Shown in pieces: positions 33,912 through 44,120 of a DNA stretch of 64,000 bases. The notes beneath the pieces are model-generated. The model ran no database searches, was not told the DNA's origin, and saw only the letters and a list, made by a program, of their open reading frames with translations. The stretch's first letter is position 1; each line of letters starts with the position of its first letter. A program made the translations under genes and the position numbers. The DNA is from Nostoc indistinguendum CM1-VF10 (GTDB lineage Bacteria > Cyanobacteriota > Cyanobacteriia > Cyanobacteriales > Nostocaceae). The DNA lies in the NCBI GenBank assembly GCA_019359215.1, contig JAHHHS010000001.1, positions 124,001 through 188,000 of the forward strand, given 5' to 3'.

Positions 33912-36900
33912 ATGAGCGCCAAACTTGATGGAACTTTAAGGCTTGCTGGCTACCAAATTATAGAACAGCTTTATTCTGGTTCTCGCACCCAAGTGTATCG
34001 GGCAGTACGAGAATGCGATCGCCTACCAGTTGTCATCAAGCTCTTAAAACGAGAATACCCAAGTTTTAGCGAATTAGTACAGTTTTGCAACCAATATGCG
34101 ATCGCTAAAAACCTAGATATTCCCGGCATTATCAAACCCTACAGCCTGGAAGCCTATCACAATGGCTACGCCCTAGTCATAGAAGACTTTGGTGGCATTT
34201 CCTTGCGGGAATTTACCCAAGGAAAAAGACTGACATTAGAGCAATTCTTACCCATTGCTTTACAACTGCTTGACACTTTAAACCAGTTGCATCAACAGCG
34301 CATCATTCATAAAGACATTAAGCCAGCCAACATCTTAATTCACCCTGAGACAAAACAAATCAAGCTGATTGACTTCAGTATTGCCTCGCTTCTACCACGA
34401 GAAACCCGGGAGATTCAAAATCCCAACAGACTGGAGGGAACGCTAGCGTATTTATCGCCAGAACAAACTGGACGGATGAACAGGGGCATTGACTACCGCA
34501 GCGACTTCTATTCATTAGGTGTAACTTTCTTTGAATTACTGAGCGGACAATTGCCTTTTAAGTCCCATGAACCGATGGAGTTGGTGCATTGCCACATTGC
34601 AAAGCTTCCACCCTTCGTCTGCGATTTCAACCCCGATTTGCCCTTGATGCTGGGCGAGATTATCTGTAAAATGATGGCGAAAAATGCCGAAGACCGCTAT
34701 CAGAGTGCTACAGGACTTAAACATGACTTAGTGACCTGCCTAGAGGAGTGGCAAAAAACAGGCAAGCACACCTGGTTTGATTTGGGACAGCGCGATATCA
34801 GCGATCGCTTTCTCATACCCGAAAAACTCTATGGACGGGAATCGGAAGTGCAAACGTTACTGGAGACATTTGGTCATGTTGCCAATGGTGGCTCCGAACT
34901 GATGCTGGTGGCAGGTTCCTCTGGCATTGGCAAAACCGCAGTCGTTAATGAAGTGCATAAGCCGATTGTCCGGTGGAACGGCTACTTCATCAAAGGGAAA
35001 TATGACCAGTTCAACCGCAACATTCCTCTGTCTGCCTTTGTACAAGCCTTTCGTGACCTGATAGGACAGTTGCTTAGTGAAAGCGATATCCGACTGGAGC
35101 AATGGCAGAGCAAGATTTTAGCGGCAGTTGGAGAGAATGGGCAAGTTCTAATCGAAGTGATTCCTGAACTGGAGCAGATGATCGGCAAACAGCCGATGAT
35201 TGCGGAACTATCGGGTAGTGCGGCACAGAACCGTTTTTATCTGCTGTTCCAAAAGTTTATTCAGGTGTTCACAACTAGAGAGCATCCGTTGGTGATGTTT
35301 CTTGATGATTTGCAGTGGGCAGATTCAGCATCCCTGAGTTTGCTGAACCTGTTGATGACTCAGAGTGATTGCGGCTATCTATTGATTATTGGTGCATACC
35401 GTGATAACGAGGTGTTTGCAAGTCATCCACTCATGTTGACGCTAGATGAAATTCAAAAGGCATCCTCCTGCATCAATACTCTGACTGTAGCTGCTTTAAG
35501 TCAAGCAGATATAAACCATTTGATCGCTGATTCCCTCAGTTGCACACCTGAACAAGCACTGCCGTTGACGGAGTTGGTTTATCAAAAAGCAAAAGGTAAT
35601 CCCTTTTTCACGACTCAGTTTCTAAAAGCGCTGTATGAAGATGGGCTGATTATTTTTGATTGGGAGGCAGGTTTTTGGCAGTGTAATGTAGCGCAAGTAA
35701 GAGCGATCGCTTTCACTGATGATGTGGTGGAATTTATGGCACAACAACTTCAAAAATTGCCACCCAACACTCAAGATATTTTGAAACTGGCAGCCTGTAT
35801 TGGCAATCAGTTTGATTTGGCAACGTTGGCGATCGTTTCTGAACAATCCCAAATCAAAGCGGCTGCAAGTTTATGGAAAGCTTTACAGGAAGGTTTTATT
35901 TTACCCCAAAGTGAAGTTTATAAGTTTTATATTGGGGAAGAACATCAACTAGTTGACCAAGAAAATTCTGAGCTTGTTGCATATAGATTTTTACATGACC
36001 GGGTACAACAAGCGGCATATTCTCTAATTCCCACTGATGAGAAACAACCCTTTCACCTAAAAATTGGACAGTTACTTCTGACTAACACCCCCGAAAGCAA
36101 CCGGGAAGAACGCATTTTTGAAATTGTTGGTCAACTTAATGTTGCGACTGAATTAATCGCCCAATCCGCAGAACGTCAAACATTGGCGCAATTTAACCTG
36201 ATGGCAAGTTGCAAGGCAAAAGCGGCAACCGCTTATACTGCCGCCTGCAAATATGCTCAGGTAGGCATTGGGTTGCTCGCCCAAAACAGTTGGCAGCATC
36301 AGTATGAGTTGACCTTAGCACTCCACCAAGTCGCCACAGAAGCCGCCTATCTGAGCGGTGATTTAGAGCAGATGGCAGCCAATGCCCGCCTTGTCCTAAA
36401 CCATGCCAAAACTCCATTAGATCAAATCAGCGTTTATCAGGTGAAGATTGAGGCATTCACCGCCCAAGGTCAATTTACCCAAGCGATCAGGGCGGCGCTT
36501 AACATCTTAAAGCAATTGGGAGTGGAACTGCCCGCAACCCCTACTCAAGAGGATGTGGCGGCTGCCTTTAGTACCGTTTCAGATGCGCTCAAAGAGCGGT
36601 TACCCGGCGAGTTACTCAACTGCAACGAAGCAAGGGATGTGAACATCCTAGCGGCGGCTCGAATTTTGACATCAGCAGCACCCTGCGCTTATCTATATCA
36701 GCCACTGCTGTATTTACTAATGGTTTTAAAAAAGGTTTATCTGTCCGTTGTGTATGGCAATGAGCCAACCTCGACCTTTAGCTATGCCTCTTATGGAATA
36801 TTGATGTGTGGTGTGTTCGGCAAGGTTGAATTAGGTTATGAATACGGTCAGTTAGCCCTCGATCTGCTATCACATTATCAAAATTCTGAATTGAAGGGGA

Positions 36901-39900
36901 AAACTTTATCACTAGTCTATGTATACACAAGGCATTGGAAAATGCACCTGCGTGAGACATTACACCCTTTACAAATTGCTTATTGTAGTTGTTTAAATGT
37001 GGGCGATTTGGCTTTCGCGGGCTACTCTGCGTATAATTACGGTTTTTACTCCTATTTTGCCGGACAGAATTTAACGCAACTAGAGTCGGAAGTTGCCGGA
37101 TATTGTGAAGCGCTCAAGCATCTCCAGCAAAATCTAACTCTGACTTATTCTCAGATGATTCGACAAATTCTGCTGAATTTAATGGAGGATGCAGATAACG
37201 TGGTGGTGTTGAGCGATGCAGCCTACAATGAACTGCATCATCTGCCATTACATGAAACAGCAGGCGATCGCACCGGATTAGCATTGCTGTGGATTAACAA
37301 ACTGGTTGTGTCCTATTTGTTTTCAGAGTTTGAACAAGCCGCACAACAGGCTGGGCAAGCAAGACAGTATTTGGATGCTGTCCTGGCTTTTTTATATGTT
37401 CCAATCTTTCATTTCTATGAATCTTTAGCCCAATTAGCATGGTTTGGGCAACTCTCAGCCCCAGAGCAGCAAAGGCAAATTAAAGAATGCATCGCTACCA
37501 ACCAAGAAAAACTTAAATACTGGGCAACTCATGCGCCGATGAATTTCTTGCACAAGTTTCATTTAGTCGAGGCAGAACGAGAGCGAGTACAAGGTAATAA
37601 AGCCGAGGCAATAGATTTGTACGATCGCGCCATCATTGGAGCCAAAGAAAACGGCTACATCCAAGAAGAAGCACTTGCCAATGAACTAGCCGCTAAATTT
37701 TACCTCGACTGGGGTAAAAAGCGAATTGCTCAAGAATACATGATGCAAGCCTACTACGGCTATGCTCGCTGGGGAGCTAAAGCCAAAGTTGCCGACTTGG
37801 AACGACGCTATCCTCAACTTCTCGCCCCCATTCTCCAGCAAACCCGTTCTCCCCTCTCAACTAACGAAACTATTTTCACATTGGAGAGTATCACCTCCAC
37901 CAGTTTTGCCACTTCTAGCACTAGCAACGTCTCTGTTGGTTTAGATTCAGCTACTATTCTCAAAGCTTCTCAAACCCTTTCTGGCGAAATCGAACTCGAA
38001 AAACTGCTCTCGGTATTGCTGCGTATCGTCATTGAAAATGCGGGAGCCGATAAGTCTGTGTTCATGCTTTTGGAGTCAGATCGTTTGCTAATTCAGGCGC
38101 TAGCACAGCTTTCCCTTGGTATGACATCTCTACAGAACAAAGAAATTGCCCACATCGATTTTTACCCGATGTTGCTTAACCCGCAGCCTATTGAAGACTC
38201 TGTTGATGTGCCAGTTGGCTTAATTAATACCGTCAAACGTAGCTTACAAGCAGTAGTGATTATTGATGCCAGGGTGCATCCTCAATTAATTAATGACCCA
38301 TATATTCAACAACAACAGCCCAAGAGTATCTTGTGCTGCCCGATTTTACATCAGGGTAAGTTGCTGGGCATCTTGTATCTAGAAAACAATTTGGCAACCG
38401 CAGCCTTTAACAGCGATCGCGTTAAAATGCTGAATTTACTTTGCACTCAAGCTGCAATTTCTCTAGAAAACGCGCGACATTATCGAAATTCCCAGAAGTA
38501 TGCTCAACAGTTAACACAATCTCTAGCACAATTGCAGGCTAGTGAAATCCGCTTCCAAAATTTGGCGAATAATATTCCTGGTATGGTGTACCAATTCCGT
38601 CTAGCAGCCGACGGTTCAACTTCAACACCCTATGTTAGCTCTGGCTGTTTCGACTTGTATGGGCTAGCGCCAGAGTTGGTGATGGCAGGGACACATAGCC
38701 TTTACACCATGAATCATCCTGACGATCAAGCAGCTATTGCACAAGCGATCGCTTACTCTGCCCAAACTTTGACACCGTTTGAGCAAGAATGGCGTATTAT
38801 CCTGCCTTCAGGAACCGTGAAATGGATTCAATCTGCTGCTCGGCCAGAGCGACAAGCCGATGGGGCAATCCTATGGGATGGGGTAGTGATTGATATTAGC
38901 GAACGCAAACAGGCCGAAGCATCTCTAGCCAAAGAACGAGAGTTTTTGAATGCCATCATTCACAATATTACAGATGGGATTGTTGTTTGTGATGCAAGTG
39001 GCAAATTGATCCTATTCAACAAAGCAATTCGTGAGTTTCATGGCTTACCAGTAGAATCATTACCACCAGAACAATGGTCAGAATACTTCGATCTCTATCA
39101 ACCTGATAGTCAAACACCCTTATCAAAAACCGAAATTCCTTTGTTTCGTGCCTTACAAGGAGAAATCGTCGAAAATGCCGAAATGCTAATTGTGCCGAAG
39201 CATGGTTCTAAAAGAATTTTATTAGCAAGCGGGCAAGCGATCGTCGATTCTTCGGGCAACAAAATCGGTGCAGTTGTTGTGATGCGAGATATTAGCGAAC
39301 GCAAACAATCAGAACTTGCCTTAGAGCAAAAATCGCTTGATTTGCAACAAGCGCTAATTGATCTACAAAATGCTCAATTACAAATAGTCCAAAGTGAAAA
39401 AATGTCAGCACTAGGCAATTTAGTTGCTGGCGTAGCTCATGAAATGAATAATCCTCTCGGTTTTATTGCTGCCAGTCTAAAACAAGCTAAACCTACTATT
39501 GCCGATATTGTTAAACATCTTAGATTTTATCAAGAAAGTTTACCCAACAAAAGTAGAGAAATTCTTGACCATGCCGAAGAAATTGACTTGGATTATAGCT
39601 TAAAAGATTTGCCAAAAATGATTGATTCTATGTCTATGGCTTGTGACAGGCTGAAAAATATTAGCACTAGTCTCCGCACTTTTTCACGTGCTGATAGAGA
39701 TTACAAAATGCCATTTCATATTCACCAAGGCATAGATAGCACAATTTTAATTTTGAAACATCGTCTGAAGGCGAACGAACAGCGTCCCGAAATTGAAGTA
39801 GTCACAAGCTATGAAAAGCTACCCCAAATTGAATGTTTTCCTGGTCAATTAAATCAGGTATTTATGAATATTTTAGCCAATGCTATTGATGCTTTGGAAG

Positions 39901-40220
39901 AATCGAATAATGGACGTACCTTTGAGGATATCCAGCTTAATTGCAATCGGATTACAATTACAACTTCTTTAGAAAATAACTGGATAAAAATTATCATTGC
40001 TGATAATGGTAAAGGAATGAGCGAAGAAGTCAAACAAAAGATATTTGACCATTTATTTACGACTAAAGCCGTCGGTAAAGGGACAGGATTAGGACTTGCC
40101 ATCGCTCATCAAATTATCGAAGAAACCCACAAAGGCAGACTGATATGCAACTCTGTACTGGGTCAAGGAACGGAGTTTGTCATCACATTACCAGTTAAAA
40201 CTGTGGCGTTGGATTTATAA
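33912..40220 (+). CDS. Giant hybrid Ser/Thr kinase - ATPase - GAF - PAS - histidine kinase
   Basis: A 2102-residue signalling protein. Order: Ser/Thr kinase ~10-270 (Lys43 in VVIKLLKRE, HKDIKPANIL, DFS instead of DFG, YLSPEQTGRMN); AAA_16-type ATPase from ~300 with P-loop GSSGIGKT and FLDDLQWAD; a long helical TPR-like region ~600-1330; GAF ~1355-1520; two PAS domains ~1545-1665 and ~1675-1800, each ending DISERKQ; histidine kinase dimerisation with His in GVAHEMNNPLGF (~1840); HATPase with NAIDAL, DNGKGM and GKGTGLGLAIAH. No receiver domain. This layout is typical of large kinases in Nostoc and fungi-like hybrid sensors. It sits alone; the signal is unknown. A histidine kinase scrap lies just downstream. 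Confidence 0.93.
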   Translation: MSAKLDGTLRLAGYQIIEQLYSGSRTQVYRAVRECDRLPVVIKLLKREYPSFSELVQFCNQYAIAKNLDIPGIIKPYSLEAYHNGYALVIEDFGGISLREFTQGKRLTLEQFLPIALQLLDTLNQLHQQRIIHKDIKPANILIHPETKQIKLIDFSIASLLPRETREIQNPNRLEGTLAYLSPEQTGRMNRGIDYRSDFYSLGVTFFELLSGQLPFKSHEPMELVHCHIAKLPPFVCDFNPDLPLMLGEIICKMMAKNAEDRYQSATGLKHDLVTCLEEWQKTGKHTWFDLGQRDISDRFLIPEKLYGRESEVQTLLETFGHVANGGSELMLVAGSSGIGKTAVVNEVHKPIVRWNGYFIKGKYDQFNRNIPLSAFVQAFRDLIGQLLSESDIRLEQWQSKILAAVGENGQVLIEVIPELEQMIGKQPMIAELSGSAAQNRFYLLFQKFIQVFTTREHPLVMFLDDLQWADSASLSLLNLLMTQSDCGYLLIIGAYRDNEVFASHPLMLTLDEIQKASSCINTLTVAALSQADINHLIADSLSCTPEQALPLTELVYQKAKGNPFFTTQFLKALYEDGLIIFDWEAGFWQCNVAQVRAIAFTDDVVEFMAQQLQKLPPNTQDILKLAACIGNQFDLATLAIVSEQSQIKAAASLWKALQEGFILPQSEVYKFYIGEEHQLVDQENSELVAYRFLHDRVQQAAYSLIPTDEKQPFHLKIGQLLLTNTPESNREERIFEIVGQLNVATELIAQSAERQTLAQFNLMASCKAKAATAYTAACKYAQVGIGLLAQNSWQHQYELTLALHQVATEAAYLSGDLEQMAANARLVLNHAKTPLDQISVYQVKIEAFTAQGQFTQAIRAALNILKQLGVELPATPTQEDVAAAFSTVSDALKERLPGELLNCNEARDVNILAAARILTSAAPCAYLYQPLLYLLMVLKKVYLSVVYGNEPTSTFSYASYGILMCGVFGKVELGYEYGQLALDLLSHYQNSELKGKTLSLVYVYTRHWKMHLRETLHPLQIAYCSCLNVGDLAFAGYSAYNYGFYSYFAGQNLTQLESEVAGYCEALKHLQQNLTLTYSQMIRQILLNLMEDADNVVVLSDAAYNELHHLPLHETAGDRTGLALLWINKLVVSYLFSEFEQAAQQAGQARQYLDAVLAFLYVPIFHFYESLAQLAWFGQLSAPEQQRQIKECIATNQEKLKYWATHAPMNFLHKFHLVEAERERVQGNKAEAIDLYDRAIIGAKENGYIQEEALANELAAKFYLDWGKKRIAQEYMMQAYYGYARWGAKAKVADLERRYPQLLAPILQQTRSPLSTNETIFTLESITSTSFATSSTSNVSVGLDSATILKASQTLSGEIELEKLLSVLLRIVIENAGADKSVFMLLESDRLLIQALAQLSLGMTSLQNKEIAHIDFYPMLLNPQPIEDSVDVPVGLINTVKRSLQAVVIIDARVHPQLINDPYIQQQQPKSILCCPILHQGKLLGILYLENNLATAAFNSDRVKMLNLLCTQAAISLENARHYRNSQKYAQQLTQSLAQLQASEIRFQNLANNIPGMVYQFRLAADGSTSTPYVSSGCFDLYGLAPELVMAGTHSLYTMNHPDDQAAIAQAIAYSAQTLTPFEQEWRIILPSGTVKWIQSAARPERQADGAILWDGVVIDISERKQAEASLAKEREFLNAIIHNITDGIVVCDASGKLILFNKAIREFHGLPVESLPPEQWSEYFDLYQPDSQTPLSKTEIPLFRALQGEIVENAEMLIVPKHGSKRILLASGQAIVDSSGNKIGAVVVMRDISERKQSELALEQKSLDLQQALIDLQNAQLQIVQSEKMSALGNLVAGVAHEMNNPLGFIAASLKQAKPTIADIVKHLRFYQESLPNKSREILDHAEEIDLDYSLKDLPKMIDSMSMACDRLKNISTSLRTFSRADRDYKMPFHIHQGIDSTILILKHRLKANEQRPEIEVVTSYEKLPQIECFPGQLNQVFMNILANAIDALEESNNGRTFEDIQLNCNRITITTSLENNWIKIIIADNGKGMSEEVKQKIFDHLFTTKAVGKGTGLGLAIAHQIIEETHKGRLICNSVLGQGTEFVITLPVKTVALDL

Positions 40221-40235
40221 CAATAGATCCAACTT

Positions 40236-40328
40236 GATGATGTTGAAAACACTATTCTGATTCTTAAACATCGCCTCAAAGCTTAAGAAACTTGCCCAGA
40301 AATTTCTAGCAGTTTTCATCTGCATGAA
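40236..40328 (+). pseudogene. Scrap of a second histidine kinase gene
   Basis: Fifteen bases past the giant kinase stop, a short frame reads DDVENTILILKHRLKA, then TAA, then ETCPEIS. It mirrors the STILILKHRLKANEQRPEI segment of the upstream kinase. It looks like debris of a duplicated or recombined kinase gene. The rest of 40329-40616 has no gene. Confidence 0.65.
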
Positions 40329-40616
40329 GCACAAAACTAATGATTTTGAGGGAGGAGGTCACTAAGCGTAACCGAAGAACCTGTCCCACTAATAATATTT
40401 ATGCTAAAAAGCTTAAGCTTGTTGAGAATTGAAAACGAAAAATAAAGGTTTTCAAGCACATTTTACGAAAAAAAGTAGGGATTTTTAGAATAGTGGAATA
40501 GGTTCAAGTGAGACAGGAGACAGAAGGTTGCAACACAGTTTAGGCAGTTCTCGGATACCCTACACGAACAAACTTAACACTGATAGCGTAACTCCTAACT
40601 CCTAACTCCTAACTTT

Positions 40617-41861
40617 TTAAACCTTTCCCGCCATCACTGAGTTTTTACTCAAAAGTTCCACTGCTGTTTGATATTGTAAATCCGCTTCAGTGCCAATCTG
40701 TTCCCGGTTAATTGGGTCTTGGGAAATCACTTTATCTGGTTTAATACCTAATTTGTTAATATCCCGGTGTTGAGGAGTTTCATACTTAGCAATTGTGACT
40801 GCCAAGCCCGAACCATCTGATAATTCAAATAAGGATTGAATTAGTCCCTTTCCAAAAGTGGTTTCACCTACTAACTGGGCACGACCATTATCTTGGAGTG
40901 CCCCTGCGAGAATTTCACTAGCACTGGCAGTTCCTTGATTCACCAAAATCACCAGAGGATCGTTTGTCAGGGCTGGCCCAAAGGCTTCAAAACTTCCTTG
41001 AATGCCTTGTCGGTTAACAGTGTAGACAATAGTGCCAGAGTCTAACCACAGCCGGGCGATTTCAATTCCTGATTGTAATAACCCCCCAGGATTATTTCGT
41101 AAATCTAGAATGTAGGCATCAGCACCTTTTTTTTCTAAACTAGAAATAGCGTGTGCCAATTCTGTTGAAGCGTTAGCATTGAATTGAGTAAGGCGAAGGT
41201 AGCCAATGGGCGTACCCTCAGTGGAAACACGTAATTCTGAAACCACAGGATTAAGAGCAATGCGATCGCGCGTTAGTCTAATTTCCGTTTCTGCTTCTCC
41301 GTCGCGTTCGATGAGGAGAGTAACAAGGCTGCCACTCGGCCCACGCATTCTGGTCGCGGCTTCATCAAGGGTCAGGTTTTCTGTGGAAATGCCTTCAATT
41401 TTGATAATGCGATCGCGTGATCTAATTCCCGCTTTATCTGCTGGTGAACCTGCAATAGGAGCCACTACTTCCAACTTTCCAGTCTCAGGATTTAGGGCAA
41501 TTTGCAATCCTACCCCAGTCAGTTCTCCAGAAGTATTGACCTGTAAGCTGCGGTACTGTTCTGGATCTAAAAAGCGCGTAAAAGGATCATCGAGGCTCTT
41601 GAGCATCTTCGCAATTGCCGCATAACTGGCATTTGAGTCCGACAGTGGCTTCTCTAAAACCTTCTGCCGCACAGCCGCCCAGTTTTGATGATTAAACGTC
41701 TCATCTAGATAAGTGCGATTAACAATTCGCCAAACTTCCGAAACCAGCTTTTGTTCCGACGTTAAAGCCATCGCTGGCTGTGTGAGCGTACCAAACGCCA
41801 ACCAAAACGCCATTAGCAATGAAAATCCAACCCGAAAGACTTGTTTGTTCATGAAACCCAT
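40617..41861 (-). CDS. ctpA: CtpA-type carboxyl-terminal processing protease
   Basis: A 414-residue S41 peptidase. It has an N-terminal signal peptide (VGFSLLMAFWLAFGTLTQPAMA), a PDZ domain at ~100-190 (GVGLQIAL, GSPADKAGIRSRDRIIKI) and a catalytic domain with Ser in NQGTASASEILAGAL and Lys in TTFGKGLIQSLF. It acts in the thylakoid lumen; CtpA removes the C-terminal tail of the D1 protein so the Mn cluster can assemble. It is divergent from petB, a gene order known from other cyanobacteria, which supports CtpA over its paralogues CtpB/C. The start is MGFMNKQ or MNKQ. Confidence 0.88.
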   Translation of the reverse strand: MGFMNKQVFRVGFSLLMAFWLAFGTLTQPAMALTSEQKLVSEVWRIVNRTYLDETFNHQNWAAVRQKVLEKPLSDSNASYAAIAKMLKSLDDPFTRFLDPEQYRSLQVNTSGELTGVGLQIALNPETGKLEVVAPIAGSPADKAGIRSRDRIIKIEGISTENLTLDEAATRMRGPSGSLVTLLIERDGEAETEIRLTRDRIALNPVVSELRVSTEGTPIGYLRLTQFNANASTELAHAISSLEKKGADAYILDLRNNPGGLLQSGIEIARLWLDSGTIVYTVNRQGIQGSFEAFGPALTNDPLVILVNQGTASASEILAGALQDNGRAQLVGETTFGKGLIQSLFELSDGSGLAVTIAKYETPQHRDINKLGIKPDKVISQDPINREQIGTEADLQYQTAVELLSKNSVMAGKV

Positions 41862-42162
41862 TATCAATTCCACCTCAACCCAAATTGCCTATAAATGCCC
41901 ACTTCCCCTGTTGTTGATGAAATCTATCTCTCGATTATGTTACTTTTTTTATAGAAGTGGTGCATTTCTCTCATCAAGTTGTTCAGTCAACTGATGCGTT
42001 GTATTCACTCACGAAAGGATAAAATCTACTTTGTGTCCACCATTTTCTGTGCAGGGGCGTAAAGAGATCGCAATATATTCCATCTTTACAGAGTGTAAAG
42101 TTTCTGAAGACTCTTAGCACCCTGAAAGCTGACAACCAAAAAAACTCGCCTTTACTAAAATC

Positions 42163-42297
42163 CCAAAATTGCTAATTGGGAGAGAAGTCTGAGCGGTGGC
42201 TTATGAGAACCCTAGCCTGTGGCAACCCCTTTGTCGAACGGGAAAACCTAAGGGCAAACCCGCAGGATGCCGAGGCTTGAGACCATCAGAATTTTGG
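42163..42297 (+). promoter_or_regulatory. Candidate structured leader RNA of petB
   Basis: CCAAAATT (42163-42170) pairs with AATTTTGG (42290-42297) and would close a 135-nt domain. Inside are GUCU/AGAC plus AGC/GCU (42187-42194 with 42275-42283), GGCU/AGCC (42198-42201 with 42214-42217) and CGGG/CCCG (42239-42242 with 42259-42262), with GCAA-containing loops and a CCUAAGG element. It ends 62 nt before the petB ATG. It matches no riboswitch class that I recall. The pairings were found by eye, not by folding software. Confidence 0.4.
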
Positions 42298-42358
42298 TCG
42301 CCGATTTAGAACTTCGGGATTTATCAACCGCAACCGACTTTTAGGAATTTGAGATTGT

Positions 42359-43006
42359 ATGGCCAACGTTTCCGACTGGTTTGAGGAACGCCTGGAGATT
42401 CAGGCACTCGCTGAAGACGTTACTAGCAAGTACGTCCCTCCTCACGTCAACATCTTCTACTGCCTGGGTGGAATTACCCTGGTTTGCTTTCTCATCCAGT
42501 TTGCCACTGGATTCGCGATGACATTCTACTACAGGCCAACAGTCACTGAAGCTTTCTCCTCAGTGGAGTACATCATGAATGAAGTCAACTTCGGTTGGCT
42601 AATTCGCTCCATCCATCGCTGGTCTGCCAGCATGATGGTATTGATGATGATTTTGCACACCTTCCGGGTTTATCTGACTGGTGGTTTCAAAAAGCCCCGC
42701 GAATTGACCTGGATAAGTGGCGTAATCCTGGCTGTGATCACAGTTTCCTTTGGAGTTACTGGCTATTCCCTACCTTGGGATCAAGTTGGCTACTGGGCTG
42801 TGAAAATCGTTAGCGGTGTACCAGAAGCAATTCCCGTGGTTGGCGTTCTGATCTCCGACCTGCTGCGCGGCGGTTCGAGTGTTGGTCAAGCAACACTAAC
42901 TCGTTACTACAGCGCACACACATTTGTGCTGCCTTGGTTGATTGCAGTCTTCATGCTGTTTCACTTCTTGATGATCCGCAAGCAAGGCATTTCCGGTCCT
43001 TTGTAA
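42359..43006 (+). CDS. petB: Cytochrome b6
   Basis: A 215-residue core subunit of the thylakoid cytochrome b6f complex, which passes electrons from plastoquinol to plastocyanin or cytochrome c6. It shows four membrane helices with the paired heme-ligand histidines ([20 protein letters not shown] and [20 protein letters not shown]) and Cys35 in NIFYCLGG, which binds heme c(n). The length is exact for the family. It is followed by petD after 257 bp in the usual operon. The long, possibly structured leader may regulate expression. Confidence 0.98.
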   Translation: MANVSDWFEERLEIQALAEDVTSKYVPPHVNIFYCLGGITLVCFLIQFATGFAMTFYYRPTVTEAFSSVEYIMNEVNFGWLIRSIHRWSASMMVLMMILHTFRVYLTGGFKKPRELTWISGVILAVITVSFGVTGYSLPWDQVGYWAVKIVSGVPEAIPVVGVLISDLLRGGSSVGQATLTRYYSAHTFVLPWLIAVFMLFHFLMIRKQGISGPL

Positions 43007-43149
43007 TCTCAGTTATTAGCGAAAGGCAACACTTATCAGTTTTCAGATGAAGTTGTTTGTTCTAAACTTATGAAACACGAGAAATTAATTGTACATAAGT
43101 TCCAAAAAACAAACACTTGTATCTGAAGCCTAAAGCTGTAGAGACTCTC

Positions 43150-43191
43150 CAGGCGGCTTACCGGAAATAGACAAGCACTGTTTGCCGCCTG
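43150..43191 (+). promoter_or_regulatory. Intercistronic hairpin between petB and petD
   Basis: CAGGCGGC and GCCGCCTG form a perfect 8-bp stem around a 26-nt loop in the spacer between petB and petD. It could affect processing, stability or attenuation of the petBD transcript. No T-run follows, so it is not a standard terminator. Confidence 0.45.
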
Positions 43192-43263
43192 CTAGAGTTG
43201 CCTAGTAGCTGATAGCTTTCAAAAATGCTTTAATTTAACTTAAGCAGGAGAGCACATTTCAAA

Positions 43264-43746
43264 ATGTCAACACAAAAAAAACCTGACCTGAGCGATCCTC
43301 AGTTAAGAGCTAAACTCGCTAAAGGCATGGGTCACAACTACTATGGTGAACCCGCTTGGCCTAATGACCTACTTTACGTGTTTCCAATCGTGATCATGGG
43401 TTCGTTCGCTGCGATTGTAGCTCTAGCTGTGCTAGATCCCGCTATGACCGGTGAACCAGCAAATCCTTTCGCCACACCATTGGAAATTTTACCAGAGTGG
43501 TACTTATATCCAGTTTTCCAAATTTTGCGATCGCTTCCTAACAAACTTTTAGGAGTGTTAGCAATGGGTTCGGTACCAGTGGGGCTAATCCTCGTTCCCT
43601 TTATTGAGAACGTTAATAAGTTCCAAAATCCCTTCCGTCGTCCAGTTGCAACCACAGTTTTCCTTTTTGGTACCCTTGTCACCATATGGCTGGGTATTGG
43701 TGCTGCCTTGCCATTGGATAAATCTTTGACCTTGGGACTATTCTAA
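43264..43746 (+). CDS. petD: Cytochrome b6f subunit IV
   Basis: A 160-residue subunit IV with three membrane helices. The quinol-site PEWY motif is present ([20 protein letters not shown]), as is the conserved start [21 protein letters not shown]. With cytochrome b6 it forms the equivalent of mitochondrial cytochrome b. An AGGAG sequence lies 13 bp before the ATG. The length is exact for the family and it belongs to the petBD operon. Confidence 0.98.
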   Translation: MSTQKKPDLSDPQLRAKLAKGMGHNYYGEPAWPNDLLYVFPIVIMGSFAAIVALAVLDPAMTGEPANPFATPLEILPEWYLYPVFQILRSLPNKLLGVLAMGSVPVGLILVPFIENVNKFQNPFRRPVATTVFLFGTLVTIWLGIGAALPLDKSLTLGLF

Positions 43747-44120
43747 ACTAGTCACCACAAAGTGTTTTGACGCCTGTGAGTTTCAGAAGTAGATGCAGAT
43801 GTGCTTTTGAAAGAAATTTACAGGCGTCAATTTTAATAATTCAGATTGCATCTGAATATCTGAAGTTTTGGATGGAAAAGCTATTCCAAAATCTAAAATC
43901 ACCAAAAATCATCAAATACAAACAATTTTCATTTACTTAACGTAAGTTGCTAGTTACAACCCTCGAAATGCCAAAATCTTTCATATTTTGTATTTTGGAA
44001 CATAGAATATCTCAATTTAAATTCTTCCATATCATCAGAGAAATTCTCCGAATAGTGCAAAATTTAATAACTAGCAACTTGGGTTTACTTATATTTAATT
44101 CACAGTTAAGGTTTAGCATA
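43747..44120. other. Spacer between petD and RsbW-like gene
   Basis: An AT-rich stretch without a convincing gene. The frame of the next gene stays open back to 43947, but its composition there is unlike protein. I see no clear terminator for petBD. Confidence 0.4.

Noticed and set aside
42163..42297. petB leader as a known riboswitch or a group I intron
   Set aside because: The CCUAAGGGCAAA wording recalls group I intron cores, but there is no interrupted exon and the other core elements are missing; no known riboswitch signature fits. Kept only as an unassigned candidate.
43947..44120. N-terminal extension of the RsbW-like gene
   Set aside because: The upstream 58 codons are AT-driven and unlike the family; GTG 44121 gives the normal domain length.
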